The position numbers and the translations under genes were made by a program. From Chryseobacterium limigenitum (GTDB lineage: Bacteria; Bacteroidota; Bacteroidia; Flavobacteriales; Weeksellaceae), in assembly GCF_900114875.1 (NCBI RefSeq), contig NZ_FPKW01000002.1:62001-126000 (forward strand): a DNA stretch of 64,000 nt, given 5' to 3'. Within the stretch, counting starts at the first letter, position 1; each line of letters opens with the position of its first letter. Below the pieces are notes generated by a model that was not told where the DNA came from, did no database searches, and worked only from the letters and a program-made list of their open reading frames with translations. Shown in pieces: positions 16,699 through 25,236 of this stretch.

Positions 16699-17718
16699 TT
16701 ATATTTTTAAAATTTCTTCAATTTTCAATCTTGCTTTCTCCAAACTCAACTGTTGTATCACTTTTTCAAGCTCGGGATAATCTTTCATGTTTTCCCAGGT
16801 TTGAGCAAATTCTGTAATATTTTCAATTCCTTTTTCAATGCTTGCAATGAAATGTTGTTTCCTCTGAATCAATCCTCTGAATCCGTAAGCTCCTAAAACC
16901 TGTAAGAATCTCATTAGCTGAATTGGCTTAACCGAGTTTTTTAGTTGAATCTGAGTTTCCTTATTTTCAAATTGCTGAATGTAGAATTCGAGCATTTCAT
17001 TTTTTAAATCTTCAGGGAAATTGGCTTTAGCCTGAAACAGAAAGGAAATAACATCGTACATCAGCGGTCCTTGCATCGCAGATTGATAATCGATAAATGA
17101 AACATTATTATTTTCATTCACCATCAAATTTCTCGCCTGAAAATCACGGATCATCAATCCTTTCGGTTCAAGATTTTCGATGAGGTTGGCGATCTTTTTA
17201 AATTCTTTCAGTAGGGTAGACTTGTGATATTCCAGCTCCAGAACATCGGCCACGAAATTTTTAAAGTAATATAAATCGTGGATTACGGGAAGTTCATCAT
17301 AGCTTTCATATTCAAAAGTTTTATTGAAATCTATTTTCTCCTGTGTCTGAATTTGAAGCTGAAAAAGTTTTTCCAACGTCTGTTTTACCAAAGATTTTAC
17401 ATTCTCGGATAAGCCTTCTTTTGAAATGATTTCAGAAAGTGTATTCGCGCCCAAAAACTCCTGAATATATATTTTACGGTCATCAGAAATGACAAAAATA
17501 GTAGGAGTATTAAGGTTTAAATCAGAAAATATCTTTGAGAAATAAAAAAAACTTTCATTCTCAGGAAGATTTTCATTGTAAGTGATAATGTACTTTTTGT
17601 TATCGGATGTTGCCACGAAATTTACCCTCGCAGAACCGCTTTGGGCTAATGTGATGAACTCATAAGATTTTTCACCGATATAGTTTTCAAAAAATCGTTT
17701 TGCGTTTTCGGAAGTCAT
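16699..17718 (-). CDS. Aminoglycoside phosphotransferase-fold sugar kinase (AmgK-like)
   Basis: 339 residues with the APH fold: N-terminal lobe with the ATP-binding strands (RVNFVATSDNKKYIITYNENLPENESF), catalytic loop MIRDFQARNLMV and metal-binding FIDYQSAMQGPLMYDVISFL. The R-D-F-x-x-R-N-L-M and D-Y-Q pattern is the one of AmgK, the anomeric MurNAc/GlcNAc kinase, rather than drug-modifying enzymes. Downstream come a RapZ C-terminal domain protein and a MurU-like nucleotidyltransferase, which strengthens the cell-wall recycling interpretation. Substrate not proven. A -7 element (TATATTTG on the minus strand) lies 10 nt before the ATG, giving a very short leader. The 220-bp gap after it contains repeats. 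Confidence 0.75.
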   Translation of the reverse strand: MTSENAKRFFENYIGEKSYEFITLAQSGSARVNFVATSDNKKYIITYNENLPENESFFYFSKIFSDLNLNTPTIFVISDDRKIYIQEFLGANTLSEIISKEGLSENVKSLVKQTLEKLFQLQIQTQEKIDFNKTFEYESYDELPVIHDLYYFKNFVADVLELEYHKSTLLKEFKKIANLIENLEPKGLMIRDFQARNLMVNENNNVSFIDYQSAMQGPLMYDVISFLFQAKANFPEDLKNEMLEFYIQQFENKETQIQLKNSVKPIQLMRFLQVLGAYGFRGLIQRKQHFIASIEKGIENITEFAQTWENMKDYPELEKVIQQLSLEKARLKIEEILKI

Positions 17719-17728
17719 AATATGGAAA

Positions 17729-17736
17729 CAAATATA
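17729..17736 (-). promoter_or_regulatory. -7 element, AmgK-like kinase gene
   Basis: Minus strand TATATTTG, 10 nt before the ATG; it is back-to-back with the xrtF -7 element 20 nt away. Confidence 0.5.
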
Positions 17737-17756
17737 CTAATTATCAGTTGATTTTT

Positions 17757-17764
17757 TATCTTTG
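17757..17764 (+). promoter_or_regulatory. -7 element, xrtF; predicted leaderless start
   Basis: TATCTTTG followed by only 4 nt (CGTC) and then ATG. Transcription starting about 5 nt after the element would begin at or next to the start codon. Confidence 0.6.
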
Positions 17765-17768
17765 CGTC

Positions 17769-18299
17769 ATGCTAAAGGATTTTAAACCAGTTTTAAGCAT
17801 TTTATTGCGTTTCATAATCATCTATCTGGTGCTGCTTTTTGGGTATCAGTTTTATCTGAATGGTTTTAAAGGATTGGGGTTGGACACCTTTTCGAAAATA
17901 ATTGCCGATCAGGTGATGTTTGTTCAGAATTCCATGAGTTATCCTACAAAATTATATGATGATATTGCAGGTGAATCGGTTTGGTTTCATGTGAAAACGG
18001 GTTATGCGACAAAAATGGTGGAGGGATGCAATGCTGTTTCTGTAATGATTCTGTTTGTATCTTTTGTTTTTGCTTTTTATAAAGGTGTAAAGACATTTGT
18101 TTTTGTGCTGATTGGTCTTTTACTGCTTCATGTTATGAATGTACTGAGGATTGCAGGTTTGAATATTGTATTTACGGATCATAAAGAATATGGGAAAATT
18201 GCACATGATTATGCTTTTCCGGCTGTGATTTACGGAACTGTGGTTCTGCTTTGGCTTGTCTGGATTAAATTCTTTGCTTTAAAAAATGAAAATTCTTAG
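17769..18299 (+). CDS. xrtF: Exosortase family protein XrtF
   Basis: 176 residues from ATG 17769, the start that fits the promoter. Multiple membrane segments surround the exosortase triad: Cys87 in VEGCNAVSVM, Arg127 in MNVLRIAGLN and His146 in AHDYAFPAVIYG. This is the short flavobacterial exosortase XrtF. Exosortases are membrane cysteine transpeptidases that cut C-terminal sorting signals of exported proteins. The stop overlaps the start of the next gene by 14 nt, which encodes the known XrtF-associated membrane protein. No substrate with a recognisable exosortase tail is seen in this window; the T9SS substrates here use different sorting domains. Confidence 0.92.
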   Translation: MLKDFKPVLSILLRFIIIYLVLLFGYQFYLNGFKGLGLDTFSKIIADQVMFVQNSMSYPTKLYDDIAGESVWFHVKTGYATKMVEGCNAVSVMILFVSFVFAFYKGVKTFVFVLIGLLLLHVMNVLRIAGLNIVFTDHKEYGKIAHDYAFPAVIYGTVVLLWLVWIKFFALKNENS

Positions 18300-18720
18300 T
18301 TGGTTTCTAGTAATAACAGGTGTTTTGGGACTTATAGGTGTGAGAGCGCTTGAAGACACGATCTTCTATGATCCTTTTCTTAACTATTTTCATGAAGCCA
18401 ATAAAAATATTCCTTTTCCTGATTTTGAGTGGGGAAGGTTAATTGTCGGACACCTTTTCAGATTTATTTTAAACTTATTTTTCTCGTGTGTGATCATTCA
18501 TTTTATATTTAAAAATAAAGAATGGACGATTCAGGGAGCTTTCCTGATCACAATTATTTTCTTAATTACGTTCCCGATTTATCTGTATTGCATTTCTGAC
18601 AGGTTTGAAATCGGTTATCTGTTTTCTTTTTATATGAGAAGGTTTGTAATTCAGCCTTTGATTTTGCTGTTGATTATTCCGTTGTTTTATTATAGAAAGC
18701 AAATGGGGGAAAGAAATTAA
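18286..18720 (+). CDS. Exosortase F system-associated membrane protein
   Basis: 144 residues, with membrane segments at about 3-20, 55-72, 84-103 and 120-138 and the soluble piece RALEDTIFYDPFLNYFHEAN, characteristic of the small protein always paired with XrtF (TIGR04127 type). It starts 14 nt inside xrtF, so translation is coupled. It is probably a structural or regulatory partner of the exosortase in the inner membrane; its biochemical role is not known. Downstream are two short palindromes rather than a classical terminator. Confidence 0.88.
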   Translation: MKILSWFLVITGVLGLIGVRALEDTIFYDPFLNYFHEANKNIPFPDFEWGRLIVGHLFRFILNLFFSCVIIHFIFKNKEWTIQGAFLITIIFLITFPIYLYCISDRFEIGYLFSFYMRRFVIQPLILLLIIPLFYYRKQMGERN

Positions 18721-18787
18721 ATAAATTTCTAAACACAAATTCCCATTAATCTTCTTCACGAATAACACAAATTTTCTCATCAATAGG

Positions 18788-18841
18788 AACGGGCTTTTGT
18801 CCGTTTAAAACATAACAATCTAATCAATTGGCTTTATCCAA
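18788..18841. repeat. Two adjacent REP-like short palindromes
   Basis: AACGGGC-TTTT-GTCCGTT at 18788-18805 and TTGGCTTTATCCAA at 18828-18841 are two different GGCTTTA-centred palindromes spaced about 22 nt apart. They are of a type I know as dispersed extragenic palindromes in Chryseobacterium/Flavobacterium. They lie between xrtF's partner gene and the convergent cation-efflux gene; the first may also terminate transcription. The preceding CACAAATTCCCATTAATC...CACGAATAACACAAATT stretch is another typical intergenic repeat. Confidence 0.6.
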
Positions 18842-18870
18842 AACTTAAAAATGTTTTACCTAAATCGAAA

Positions 18871-19869
18871 TTATTGTACGGTGTGTTTGATTTCTCTGGT
18901 TACATTTTCTGCCGTCCATTCAACTCTTTTTACAAACTCTCTTTCGCGGACAGGACAGTCTGCGATCTGACAAACCGGACATGAAACAGTTCTGCAGTCA
19001 TCCATGTGAAAATTAAATTCTACGGTACGTTTTGTATTTTTAGCTAAAAGAATAATCACGTTTTCCATTTCTTTATGGGCATCGCGAAGGGTGTAATACC
19101 AAGGAAGTGTGATATGAGCATCGATATGCAGGGAAGCTCCGAATTGCTGGATCTTCATGTTGTGTATATCAATCCATTCTGTTTTTCTGTTATTTTCAAG
19201 AACTGCAACGATCTGATTTAATAAGTCAGGATCTTGTTCATCCATAATTCCGCTTAAGGATTTACGGACAATCTTGTACCCTACAAAAATGATGTAAGCT
19301 CCAAAAAGTAAGGCGACAGCAGAATCTATCCAATAAATTTTGGTGAAATAAACAATCACTAAACTTATTACAACACCCAACGTTGTAATTGTATCAGATT
19401 GAAGATGCTTCCCTGAGGAAATAAGAACCAGAGAATTTTCTCTTTCTCCTTTTTTAATGGAAATATATCCCAGGCAATAGTTAACGATTGCAGTTGCGGC
19501 AATGATCCAGATTCCCCAGTCAAGTTTGTTTAATATTTTACCTGTAATTAAACTATTTGCGCCTTCATAGATGATCATGATGCCCGCAATGGCGATTAAA
19601 GCACCTTCTATTCCTGATGTTACGAATTCTACTTTTCCGTGGCCGTAAGGGTGGTCTTCGTCTTTCGGTTTCGCGGCAAGATGTAAAGAGTAAAGCCCCA
19701 TAAATGCACTGATGACATTGACGATACTTTCCATCGCATCAGAAAACACAGCATCGGAATTTGTAAGTTTCCATGCAACGAGCTTCCCGATGAATAAGAT
19801 AACTCCAAAAACAGCGATCCATTTTTGAAAGCCTATTTTATCTTTATTGATATTCTTCTGAACGTTCAT
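18871..19869 (-). CDS. Cation diffusion facilitator family transporter with Cys-rich tail
   Basis: 332 residues. Six membrane segments, with metal-site motifs SDAVFSDAMESIVN in helix 2 and HLQSDTITTLGV in helix 5, and the loop DEDHPYGHGKVEF typical of CDF proteins. The cytoplasmic domain (about 210-300) has the usual alpha/beta fold. Unlike most CDF proteins, the C-terminus carries CRTVSCPVCQIADCPVRE, a four-cysteine cluster C-x4-C-x2-C-x4-C, with nearby His, which could bind metal as a sensor. Likely function is proton-coupled efflux of Zn, Fe or Mn from the cytoplasm. The gene begins after the terminator of asd, on the same strand. Confidence 0.88.
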   Translation of the reverse strand: MNVQKNINKDKIGFQKWIAVFGVILFIGKLVAWKLTNSDAVFSDAMESIVNVISAFMGLYSLHLAAKPKDEDHPYGHGKVEFVTSGIEGALIAIAGIMIIYEGANSLITGKILNKLDWGIWIIAATAIVNYCLGYISIKKGERENSLVLISSGKHLQSDTITTLGVVISLVIVYFTKIYWIDSAVALLFGAYIIFVGYKIVRKSLSGIMDEQDPDLLNQIVAVLENNRKTEWIDIHNMKIQQFGASLHIDAHITLPWYYTLRDAHKEMENVIILLAKNTKRTVEFNFHMDDCRTVSCPVCQIADCPVREREFVKRVEWTAENVTREIKHTVQ

Positions 19870-19878
19870 AAGTTTGAT

Positions 19879-19915
19879 AAAAAAAAGAATCTCAATTTTG
19901 AGACTCTTTTTTATT
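19879..19915 (-). terminator. Terminator after asd
   Basis: AAGAATCTCAA and TTGAGACTCTT pair with one mismatch. On the minus strand a run of T follows, just before the start codon of the cation-efflux gene. Confidence 0.7.
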
Positions 19916-19923
19916 TTGTTAGT

Positions 19924-20916
19924 TTATACTAAGTTGTTTGCTACCAGGTATTCTGCGATCTGTACTGCGTTGGTTGCAGCTCCTTTTCGCAGATTGTCTG
20001 CTACGATCCAGAGATTCAGTGTTTTGGGCTGGGAGAGGTCTCGTCTGATTCTTCCGACAAAAACTTCGTCTTTCCCTTCTGAATATAAAGGCATTGGATA
20101 TTCGTTGTTTTTAACGTTGTCCATTACAATTACTCCCGGCGTTTCAGCTAAGATTTTTCTTACTTCATCAAGTTCAAATTCGTTTTCAAATTCGATATTT
20201 ACACTTTCAGAATGTCCTCCCTGAACCGGAACTCTTACTGCAGTTGCCGTTAAATTAAATGTATCATCACCTAAAATCTTTTTAGGCTCTTTCATTAATT
20301 TAATTTCTTCTTTTGTATAATCATCATCAGAAAAAACGTCACAATGTGGAAGTGCGTTTTTGAAGATTTGATAAGGATATACTTTTGCAACAGAGTCGTC
20401 TCCGTTTATTTCTCCGTTTAATTGATCTACAGCAGCTTTACCAGTTCCTGTTACAGACTGATAAGTAGAAACAATTACTCTTTTTAAATCATATCTTTTG
20501 TTTAATGGACCTAAAACCATCACCAACTGAATCGTAGAACAGTTTGGATTTGCAATGATCTTATCTTCCTTCGTCAATACATTAGCATTGATTTCCGGAA
20601 CCACTAATTTTTTATCAGGATCCATTCTCCAAGCTGAAGAATTATCGATCACTGTAATGCCTGCTTCAGCAAATTTCGGTGCATATTCAAGCGATGTTGA
20701 ACCTCCTGCAGAGAAAATTGCGATATCAGGTTTGGCAGCTATAGCGTCGTCGATGCTTACGATAGTGTAATCTACCTGTTTATACTTCACCTGTTTACCA
20801 ATAGATCTTTCCGAAGCTACCGGAATTAATTCTGTTACAGGGAAATTTCTCTCTTCGAGAACTTTAAGCATCACTTGTCCAACCATTCCTGTTGAACCTA
20901 CTACAGCTACTTTCAT
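19924..20916 (-). CDS. asd: Aspartate-semialdehyde dehydrogenase
   Basis: 330 residues. N-terminal NADP-binding loop VVGSTGMVGQVML, active-site cysteine Cys126 in ANPNCSTIQLV, the phosphate-binding QSVTGTGKAAVDQL and catalytic His in GGHSESVNIEFE are all present, with no gaps against the family. It reduces aspartyl phosphate to aspartate semialdehyde, the branch point to lysine, diaminopimelate, threonine and methionine. It is cytoplasmic and complete. A membrane protein gene lies 32 nt upstream in the same direction, so both may share a transcript ending at the hairpin just after asd. Confidence 0.95.
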   Translation of the reverse strand: MKVAVVGSTGMVGQVMLKVLEERNFPVTELIPVASERSIGKQVKYKQVDYTIVSIDDAIAAKPDIAIFSAGGSTSLEYAPKFAEAGITVIDNSSAWRMDPDKKLVVPEINANVLTKEDKIIANPNCSTIQLVMVLGPLNKRYDLKRVIVSTYQSVTGTGKAAVDQLNGEINGDDSVAKVYPYQIFKNALPHCDVFSDDDYTKEEIKLMKEPKKILGDDTFNLTATAVRVPVQGGHSESVNIEFENEFELDEVRKILAETPGVIVMDNVKNNEYPMPLYSEGKDEVFVGRIRRDLSQPKTLNLWIVADNLRKGAATNAVQIAEYLVANNLV

Positions 20917-20948
20917 TGTTTGATTAAAAAATTTAAATTAATATATAA

Positions 20949-21389
20949 TTAAGCTCCAAAGACTCTTGTCCATGGAAACGCGAATGCAAATAGACCAACT
21001 GCAATTAATCCCATAATTACAATTTTCAAAGAAATAGTATCGCTAGATTTTACTTTCTTGTTGATAATTGTCATTAAGACTGCTGCAATCAGCATAGAGA
21101 ATGGATGTTCTACAAATGTTTGTCTGCTATATGCATCTTTCATTAATGTTCCAGCATCTAAAGCAGCTTTGAAACCTGGTGAGAATATGAATAACAAACA
21201 TATTCCAACTAAGAACTGCACGTGGAAAAAAATCATTGTGAAGAGCGTGGTCTTCTTTAGAAATTTATTCACTTTTCCACTGTATCCGAACATTGTAGTT
21301 AAAAGGGCAATAACAAATAATGTTATTAAAACTAACTCTAAATACCCAAATCCTTTATGAGCACTAAGAAAAATCTTGTAAAAATCCAT
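20949..21389 (-). CDS. Conserved four-helix membrane protein (cytochrome b-like)
   Basis: 146 residues with four hydrophobic segments (about 15-35, 48-68, 98-110, 120-140). The segments LFTMIFFHVQFLVGICLLF and TFVEHPFSMLIAAVLM each have a His within the membrane helix; these two histidines might hold a heme. Flavobacterial homologues are commonly annotated as cytochrome B, but I know of no biochemical proof. A -7 element lies 28 nt upstream of the ATG, next to the terminator of the TonB receptor gene. It precedes asd by 32 nt; this looks like coincidental co-transcription. Confidence 0.5.
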   Translation of the reverse strand: MDFYKIFLSAHKGFGYLELVLITLFVIALLTTMFGYSGKVNKFLKKTTLFTMIFFHVQFLVGICLLFIFSPGFKAALDAGTLMKDAYSRQTFVEHPFSMLIAAVLMTIINKKVKSSDTISLKIVIMGLIAVGLFAFAFPWTRVFGA

Positions 21390-21417
21390 AATCCTATTTT
21401 TTCTTTTTTTCTAGAAG

Positions 21418-21425
21418 CAAATATA
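21418..21425 (-). promoter_or_regulatory. -7 element, cytochrome b-like gene
   Basis: Minus strand TATATTTG, 28 nt before the ATG and only 5 nt from the upstream terminator stem. Confidence 0.5.
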
Positions 21426-21427
21426 GC

Positions 21428-21453
21428 AAAAATCCCGGCGATAAGCCGGGATT
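21428..21453 (-). terminator. Terminator after the second TonB receptor gene
   Basis: AATCCCGGC (21431-21439) pairs perfectly with GCCGGGATT (21445-21453); TTTTTG follows on the minus strand. Confidence 0.85.
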
Positions 21454-21484
21454 GATATTTATAAAATCTAATGTTTTTATATTA

Positions 21485-24154
21485 TTAGAAGTTGAATGAT
21501 AATGTTGCAGCCCATGTTCTCCCGAATCCGAATAATACACGGTTTGATGGATCAATACCTTTGTATAATGTACTCAAATATGCGTCATACTGTTGTTGAG
21601 CTGTTGCATTTGCGTTATTTTTAAAATCTCCTACTCCTTTAGTGAAATTATTTGTAGAAGCATCAGAAATATAAGTAGTATCAAACAAGTTATAAACGTT
21701 TGCTCCCACTGTGAAGTATTGAGCAGCATCTTTTAGTCTGATTTTGTAAGAAATTCCTAAATCAAATAAATTGAAATCAGGAAGCTTCATTACTCCTTTT
21801 TCCTGTGCTGCTTCATTAGAGAACGTTGCAATATCAATTGAAGAATATAATTTTCCAACATATCTCCAAGTTCCAAAAATACTAAGATCTTTTACTGGTT
21901 TTACAGTAGCTCCTAATGATGCTGTCATTTGCGGGATACTGTTGTTGCTCGTTCCTCCAACTTTTACTTTATCTAAATAAAGAGTTGTAGATGTAGAAGA
22001 ACCGGATAAAGTAAGCGGATTATTGTTGTCGTCAAACGCTGCTCCTGTAGCATTACCCTTGTAATAATAATCTCCCCAAGAGAACATACCTTGAAGTTCT
22101 AAGAAGTTTGTAACTTTATAAGTTGCATCAAATTCTACTCCTTGGTGAATTTCAGTAATACCACTGATCTCAGCATATCCTGTAGTTGTAGTATTGTCTG
22201 GTAATGTAAAAGTTTGGTTAGTTCTTCTTAGCCATCTGTCTCCCCAAGAAGTTCTGTATACATTAACGTTAGCACTAAAGTTTGAAGATCTGAAACCATA
22301 GCCAATTTCTGCAGAGAAGATTTTCTCATTAGTTAAAGTTGGATTAACTACTTGGAAGTTACTAGGATAAACAGAGTTGAAGAAAGGTTGTTTGCTGTAA
22401 TAACCAATGTTTGCAAAAACGTTATGATTTTCATTGATGTTATAGTTAGCGCCCCCTTTAATGTTATATCCAAAAAGGTTTTTGAATCCTGTTTTAGTAT
22501 TAACTGTTTGTCCTTGTTGTTTTGTTACTCCATCCTGAACGAAATTATCTATTCTTTGATATCCTTGATTTGAAACTGACCCCTGTAAGAATGCAGACAA
22601 ATTATTTTTAGAATATTCAACTTGACCAAAACCACTGTACCAGATTACTTCTCCATCGTTGCTGTATCCTATTTGCTCATTTAAAGGAGCTGTTTTTCCT
22701 CCAAATGGGTTCCAAGAAAGTTGCTTGTAGTCATAAGTTTTTGAAACATTGTAAGGAACTACGTTTTTATTTGCGATTTCTTGATAAGAATTTGCATTAT
22801 ATAGATCAGAAACTACTTGATAGTGATATCCATAGTAGTATCTGTCATCTGTACCGATTGAGATATTCCAGTTATCATTGATTTTATGTTGGAAGTTTGC
22901 CAAGATACCATACCAGTTATGTGAATTGATACTCGCTCTTCTTACAATACCGTCTCTAACTGTTGATTTTTTTCCTGTTACAGGATCAGTGACTTGATAT
23001 GGAGTTCCAGCATTTAATCCGTTGTTCAGAGCGAAAATTTGGTCATAGTTATATGTCCCATCTGCTCTTCTGTACGAGTTAATATTTGTTGTTGTTGGGT
23101 TTCCACTGCTATTGAATTTTCCAGTCCAATAACTTCCTAAATCGCCTGTTCCACCACCTCTACCATTAGACATATATAGTACTGTACTTAATTTAGATTT
23201 TTCACTAATATTAAAGTCCCAGTTAAGCATCATTACAGGTTTTGCGTAGTAGTTTGACCTGTTAGCTAAAGAAACGCTTTTTCCTTCTGAATTAGTATAG
23301 TATCCCCAATCAGAGTTATATGTTCTGTCTGGAGTATTATCATGATCAGGGTTGTATTTGATATAATCTCCAATTGTTGGAGAGAAAGTTCTTTGATCGT
23401 GCCACTGAGGTGCAGATGTTAAAGTAAACTGGAAGTTATGTTTTTTATTTGGCTCCCATCCTAATGCAAAGTAATAAGCATAAGATTCATAATCAGTATT
23501 TTGAATGTAAGTACCTCCTGCCTGTCTGCTCATTAAAATAGATGAAGACCATCCATCGTTAGATTTACCTGTATTGTATGCAAATGATGTTTTAAAATAG
23601 TCGTCATTACCAACTCCTAATCTTATTACACCTCCTTTTTTCATGTCTGCAGACTTGGTTAAGAAGTTCATAGTACCCCCAACAGAAGCAATAGCTAATT
23701 TAGAAGATCCTAAACCTCTTTGTACCTGTAGTGTACTTGTAACGTCAGACAATCCAGTCCAGTTTGAGAAATAAACAGTACCTCCCTCCATATCATTTAC
23801 AGGCATACCGTTTACCATTACTGCAATGTTCCTAGATTCGAAACCACGCATAGTAATCTGAGAGTCTCCGAAACCACCACCACCTTTTGTAGCATATACG
23901 GAAGGTGTTGTATTTAGTAATTCAACAAGCTCTTGATTTCCTTGTCTTTCAAGGATTTGTGCAGCTTTAATTGTAGAAACCGCTACTGGTGTTTTTCTAT
24001 CTTTAGCGATATCAGTAACACCTCTTAGGATTACCTCCTCAATATCTTTAGACCTGGTTGTACTTACAGTGTCTTTAGTTTCTTGAGCGTAATAAACACT
24101 AGCTGTAGACAATGTAATAGCTACAGTCAGTATCGATTTGTTGATTAATTTCAT
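21485..24154 (-). CDS. TonB-dependent outer-membrane receptor
   Basis: 889 residues. Signal peptide ending STASVYYAQ, then directly a short linker (SKDIEEVILRGVTDIAKD) and the plug: TPVAVSTIKAAQILERQG, ELLNTTPSVYATKGGGGFGD, QITMRGFESRNIAVMVNGMPVNDMEGG and GLGSSKLAIASVGGTMNFLT. The barrel ends FGRTWAATLSFNF. It lacks the carboxypeptidase-regulatory N-domain present in the other receptor of this window and has no lipoprotein partner gene beside it, so it is more like a siderophore/vitamin-type or stand-alone receptor. Ligand unknown. Its upstream region (24155-24363) is AT-rich with no repressor-site palindrome that I could see. Confidence 0.87.
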   Translation of the reverse strand: MKLINKSILTVAITLSTASVYYAQETKDTVSTTRSKDIEEVILRGVTDIAKDRKTPVAVSTIKAAQILERQGNQELVELLNTTPSVYATKGGGGFGDSQITMRGFESRNIAVMVNGMPVNDMEGGTVYFSNWTGLSDVTSTLQVQRGLGSSKLAIASVGGTMNFLTKSADMKKGGVIRLGVGNDDYFKTSFAYNTGKSNDGWSSSILMSRQAGGTYIQNTDYESYAYYFALGWEPNKKHNFQFTLTSAPQWHDQRTFSPTIGDYIKYNPDHDNTPDRTYNSDWGYYTNSEGKSVSLANRSNYYAKPVMMLNWDFNISEKSKLSTVLYMSNGRGGGTGDLGSYWTGKFNSSGNPTTTNINSYRRADGTYNYDQIFALNNGLNAGTPYQVTDPVTGKKSTVRDGIVRRASINSHNWYGILANFQHKINDNWNISIGTDDRYYYGYHYQVVSDLYNANSYQEIANKNVVPYNVSKTYDYKQLSWNPFGGKTAPLNEQIGYSNDGEVIWYSGFGQVEYSKNNLSAFLQGSVSNQGYQRIDNFVQDGVTKQQGQTVNTKTGFKNLFGYNIKGGANYNINENHNVFANIGYYSKQPFFNSVYPSNFQVVNPTLTNEKIFSAEIGYGFRSSNFSANVNVYRTSWGDRWLRRTNQTFTLPDNTTTTGYAEISGITEIHQGVEFDATYKVTNFLELQGMFSWGDYYYKGNATGAAFDDNNNPLTLSGSSTSTTLYLDKVKVGGTSNNSIPQMTASLGATVKPVKDLSIFGTWRYVGKLYSSIDIATFSNEAAQEKGVMKLPDFNLFDLGISYKIRLKDAAQYFTVGANVYNLFDTTYISDASTNNFTKGVGDFKNNANATAQQQYDAYLSTLYKGIDPSNRVLFGFGRTWAATLSFNF

Positions 24155-24363
24155 AATCGTGAGTAATAGTTAGATTTAATTTTCTGCAAAATTGGGGAAA
24201 TAAATTTTAACTAATATTAACTGTATGTTAATTTTTACTCAATCTTAATAAGTTGTAATATGTTGATTGTTAGAAATTTAAACTAAAATCGACTTTTCGT
24301 ATGAAAAAAATCATATTATTGAATTTTTAACAAATAGGGGTTGTTTTTATTAAAAATACAACG

Positions 24364-25224
24364 CTATTTCACCGCTTTGAGACTCAAATCCATATTCTCT
24401 GCCGAATGAGTTAGGGCTCCTGCAGAGATATAAGTCACTCCTGTGGATGCGATTTCTTTTAACATTTCACGGGTGATTCCTCCTGATGCTTCGGATTCGC
24501 AAGAGCCGTTAATCATTTTTACAGCCAGCTTCATGGTTTTTACATCCATGTTATCAAGCATGATTCTGTCGACTTTTGCTTTGATGGCTTCCTCAACTTC
24601 TTCAAGGTTTCTGGTTTCGACTTCTATTTTTAGTTTTTTCTTGTTCTTTTTGATATAATCTTTGGCCATTTTCACAGCATTGGTGATACTTCCGTTGTAA
24701 TCAATGTGGTTGTCTTTCAACATGATCATATCGTAAAGACCGTATCTGTGATTGGTTCCACCGCCGATTGCAACTGCCCATTTCTCGCAAACTCTGAAAT
24801 TAGGAGTTGTTTTTCTGGTATCTAAAAGTTTAGTTTTTGTGCCTACTAATCGGGAATCCCAGTCATTGGTGAGGGTTGCGATTCCGCTCATTCTCTGCAT
24901 GCAGTTTAAGACAAGTCTTTCTGTGGAAAGTATAGATCTTGCGCTTCCGGTAACAATTAGAGCTACATCTCCAACTTTTGCGGGAGTTCCGTCTTTAATG
25001 AAGACTTCAACTTTTAAGTTTTTATCAAAAGTTTTAAAAATAATTTCTGCCAATTCTACACCTGCCAAAATACAGTTTTGCTTAACTAAAAGTTTCGCAC
25101 TTTGTTCCAGTTCTTTCGGAATGGTAGAAAGGGTAGAGTGGTCTCCATCCTGAATGTCTTCTTCTAAGGCGTTTTTTATGAATTGTTTTAAAACTTTATC
25201 TGTAACGTAGTTTGGTCTTTTCAT
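24364..25224 (-). CDS. nadC: Nicotinate-nucleotide pyrophosphorylase (carboxylating)
   Basis: 286 residues, the normal length. Quinolinate phosphoribosyltransferase motifs: RMSGIATLT, LLDTRKTTPNFR (substrate-binding Arg/Lys), GGGTNHRYGLYDMIMLKDNH, IEVETRNLEEVEEA, IMLDNMDVKTMKLA and EASGGITREM. It converts quinolinate and PRPP to nicotinate mononucleotide, the last step of the de novo NAD pathway from aspartate. It starts 12 nt after nadB on the same strand, so the two form an operon in pathway order. The partner quinolinate synthase gene nadA is not in this window. Confidence 0.95.
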   Translation of the reverse strand: MKRPNYVTDKVLKQFIKNALEEDIQDGDHSTLSTIPKELEQSAKLLVKQNCILAGVELAEIIFKTFDKNLKVEVFIKDGTPAKVGDVALIVTGSARSILSTERLVLNCMQRMSGIATLTNDWDSRLVGTKTKLLDTRKTTPNFRVCEKWAVAIGGGTNHRYGLYDMIMLKDNHIDYNGSITNAVKMAKDYIKKNKKKLKIEVETRNLEEVEEAIKAKVDRIMLDNMDVKTMKLAVKMINGSCESEASGGITREMLKEIASTGVTYISAGALTHSAENMDLSLKAVK

Positions 25225-25236
25225 TTTGTATGCTTT

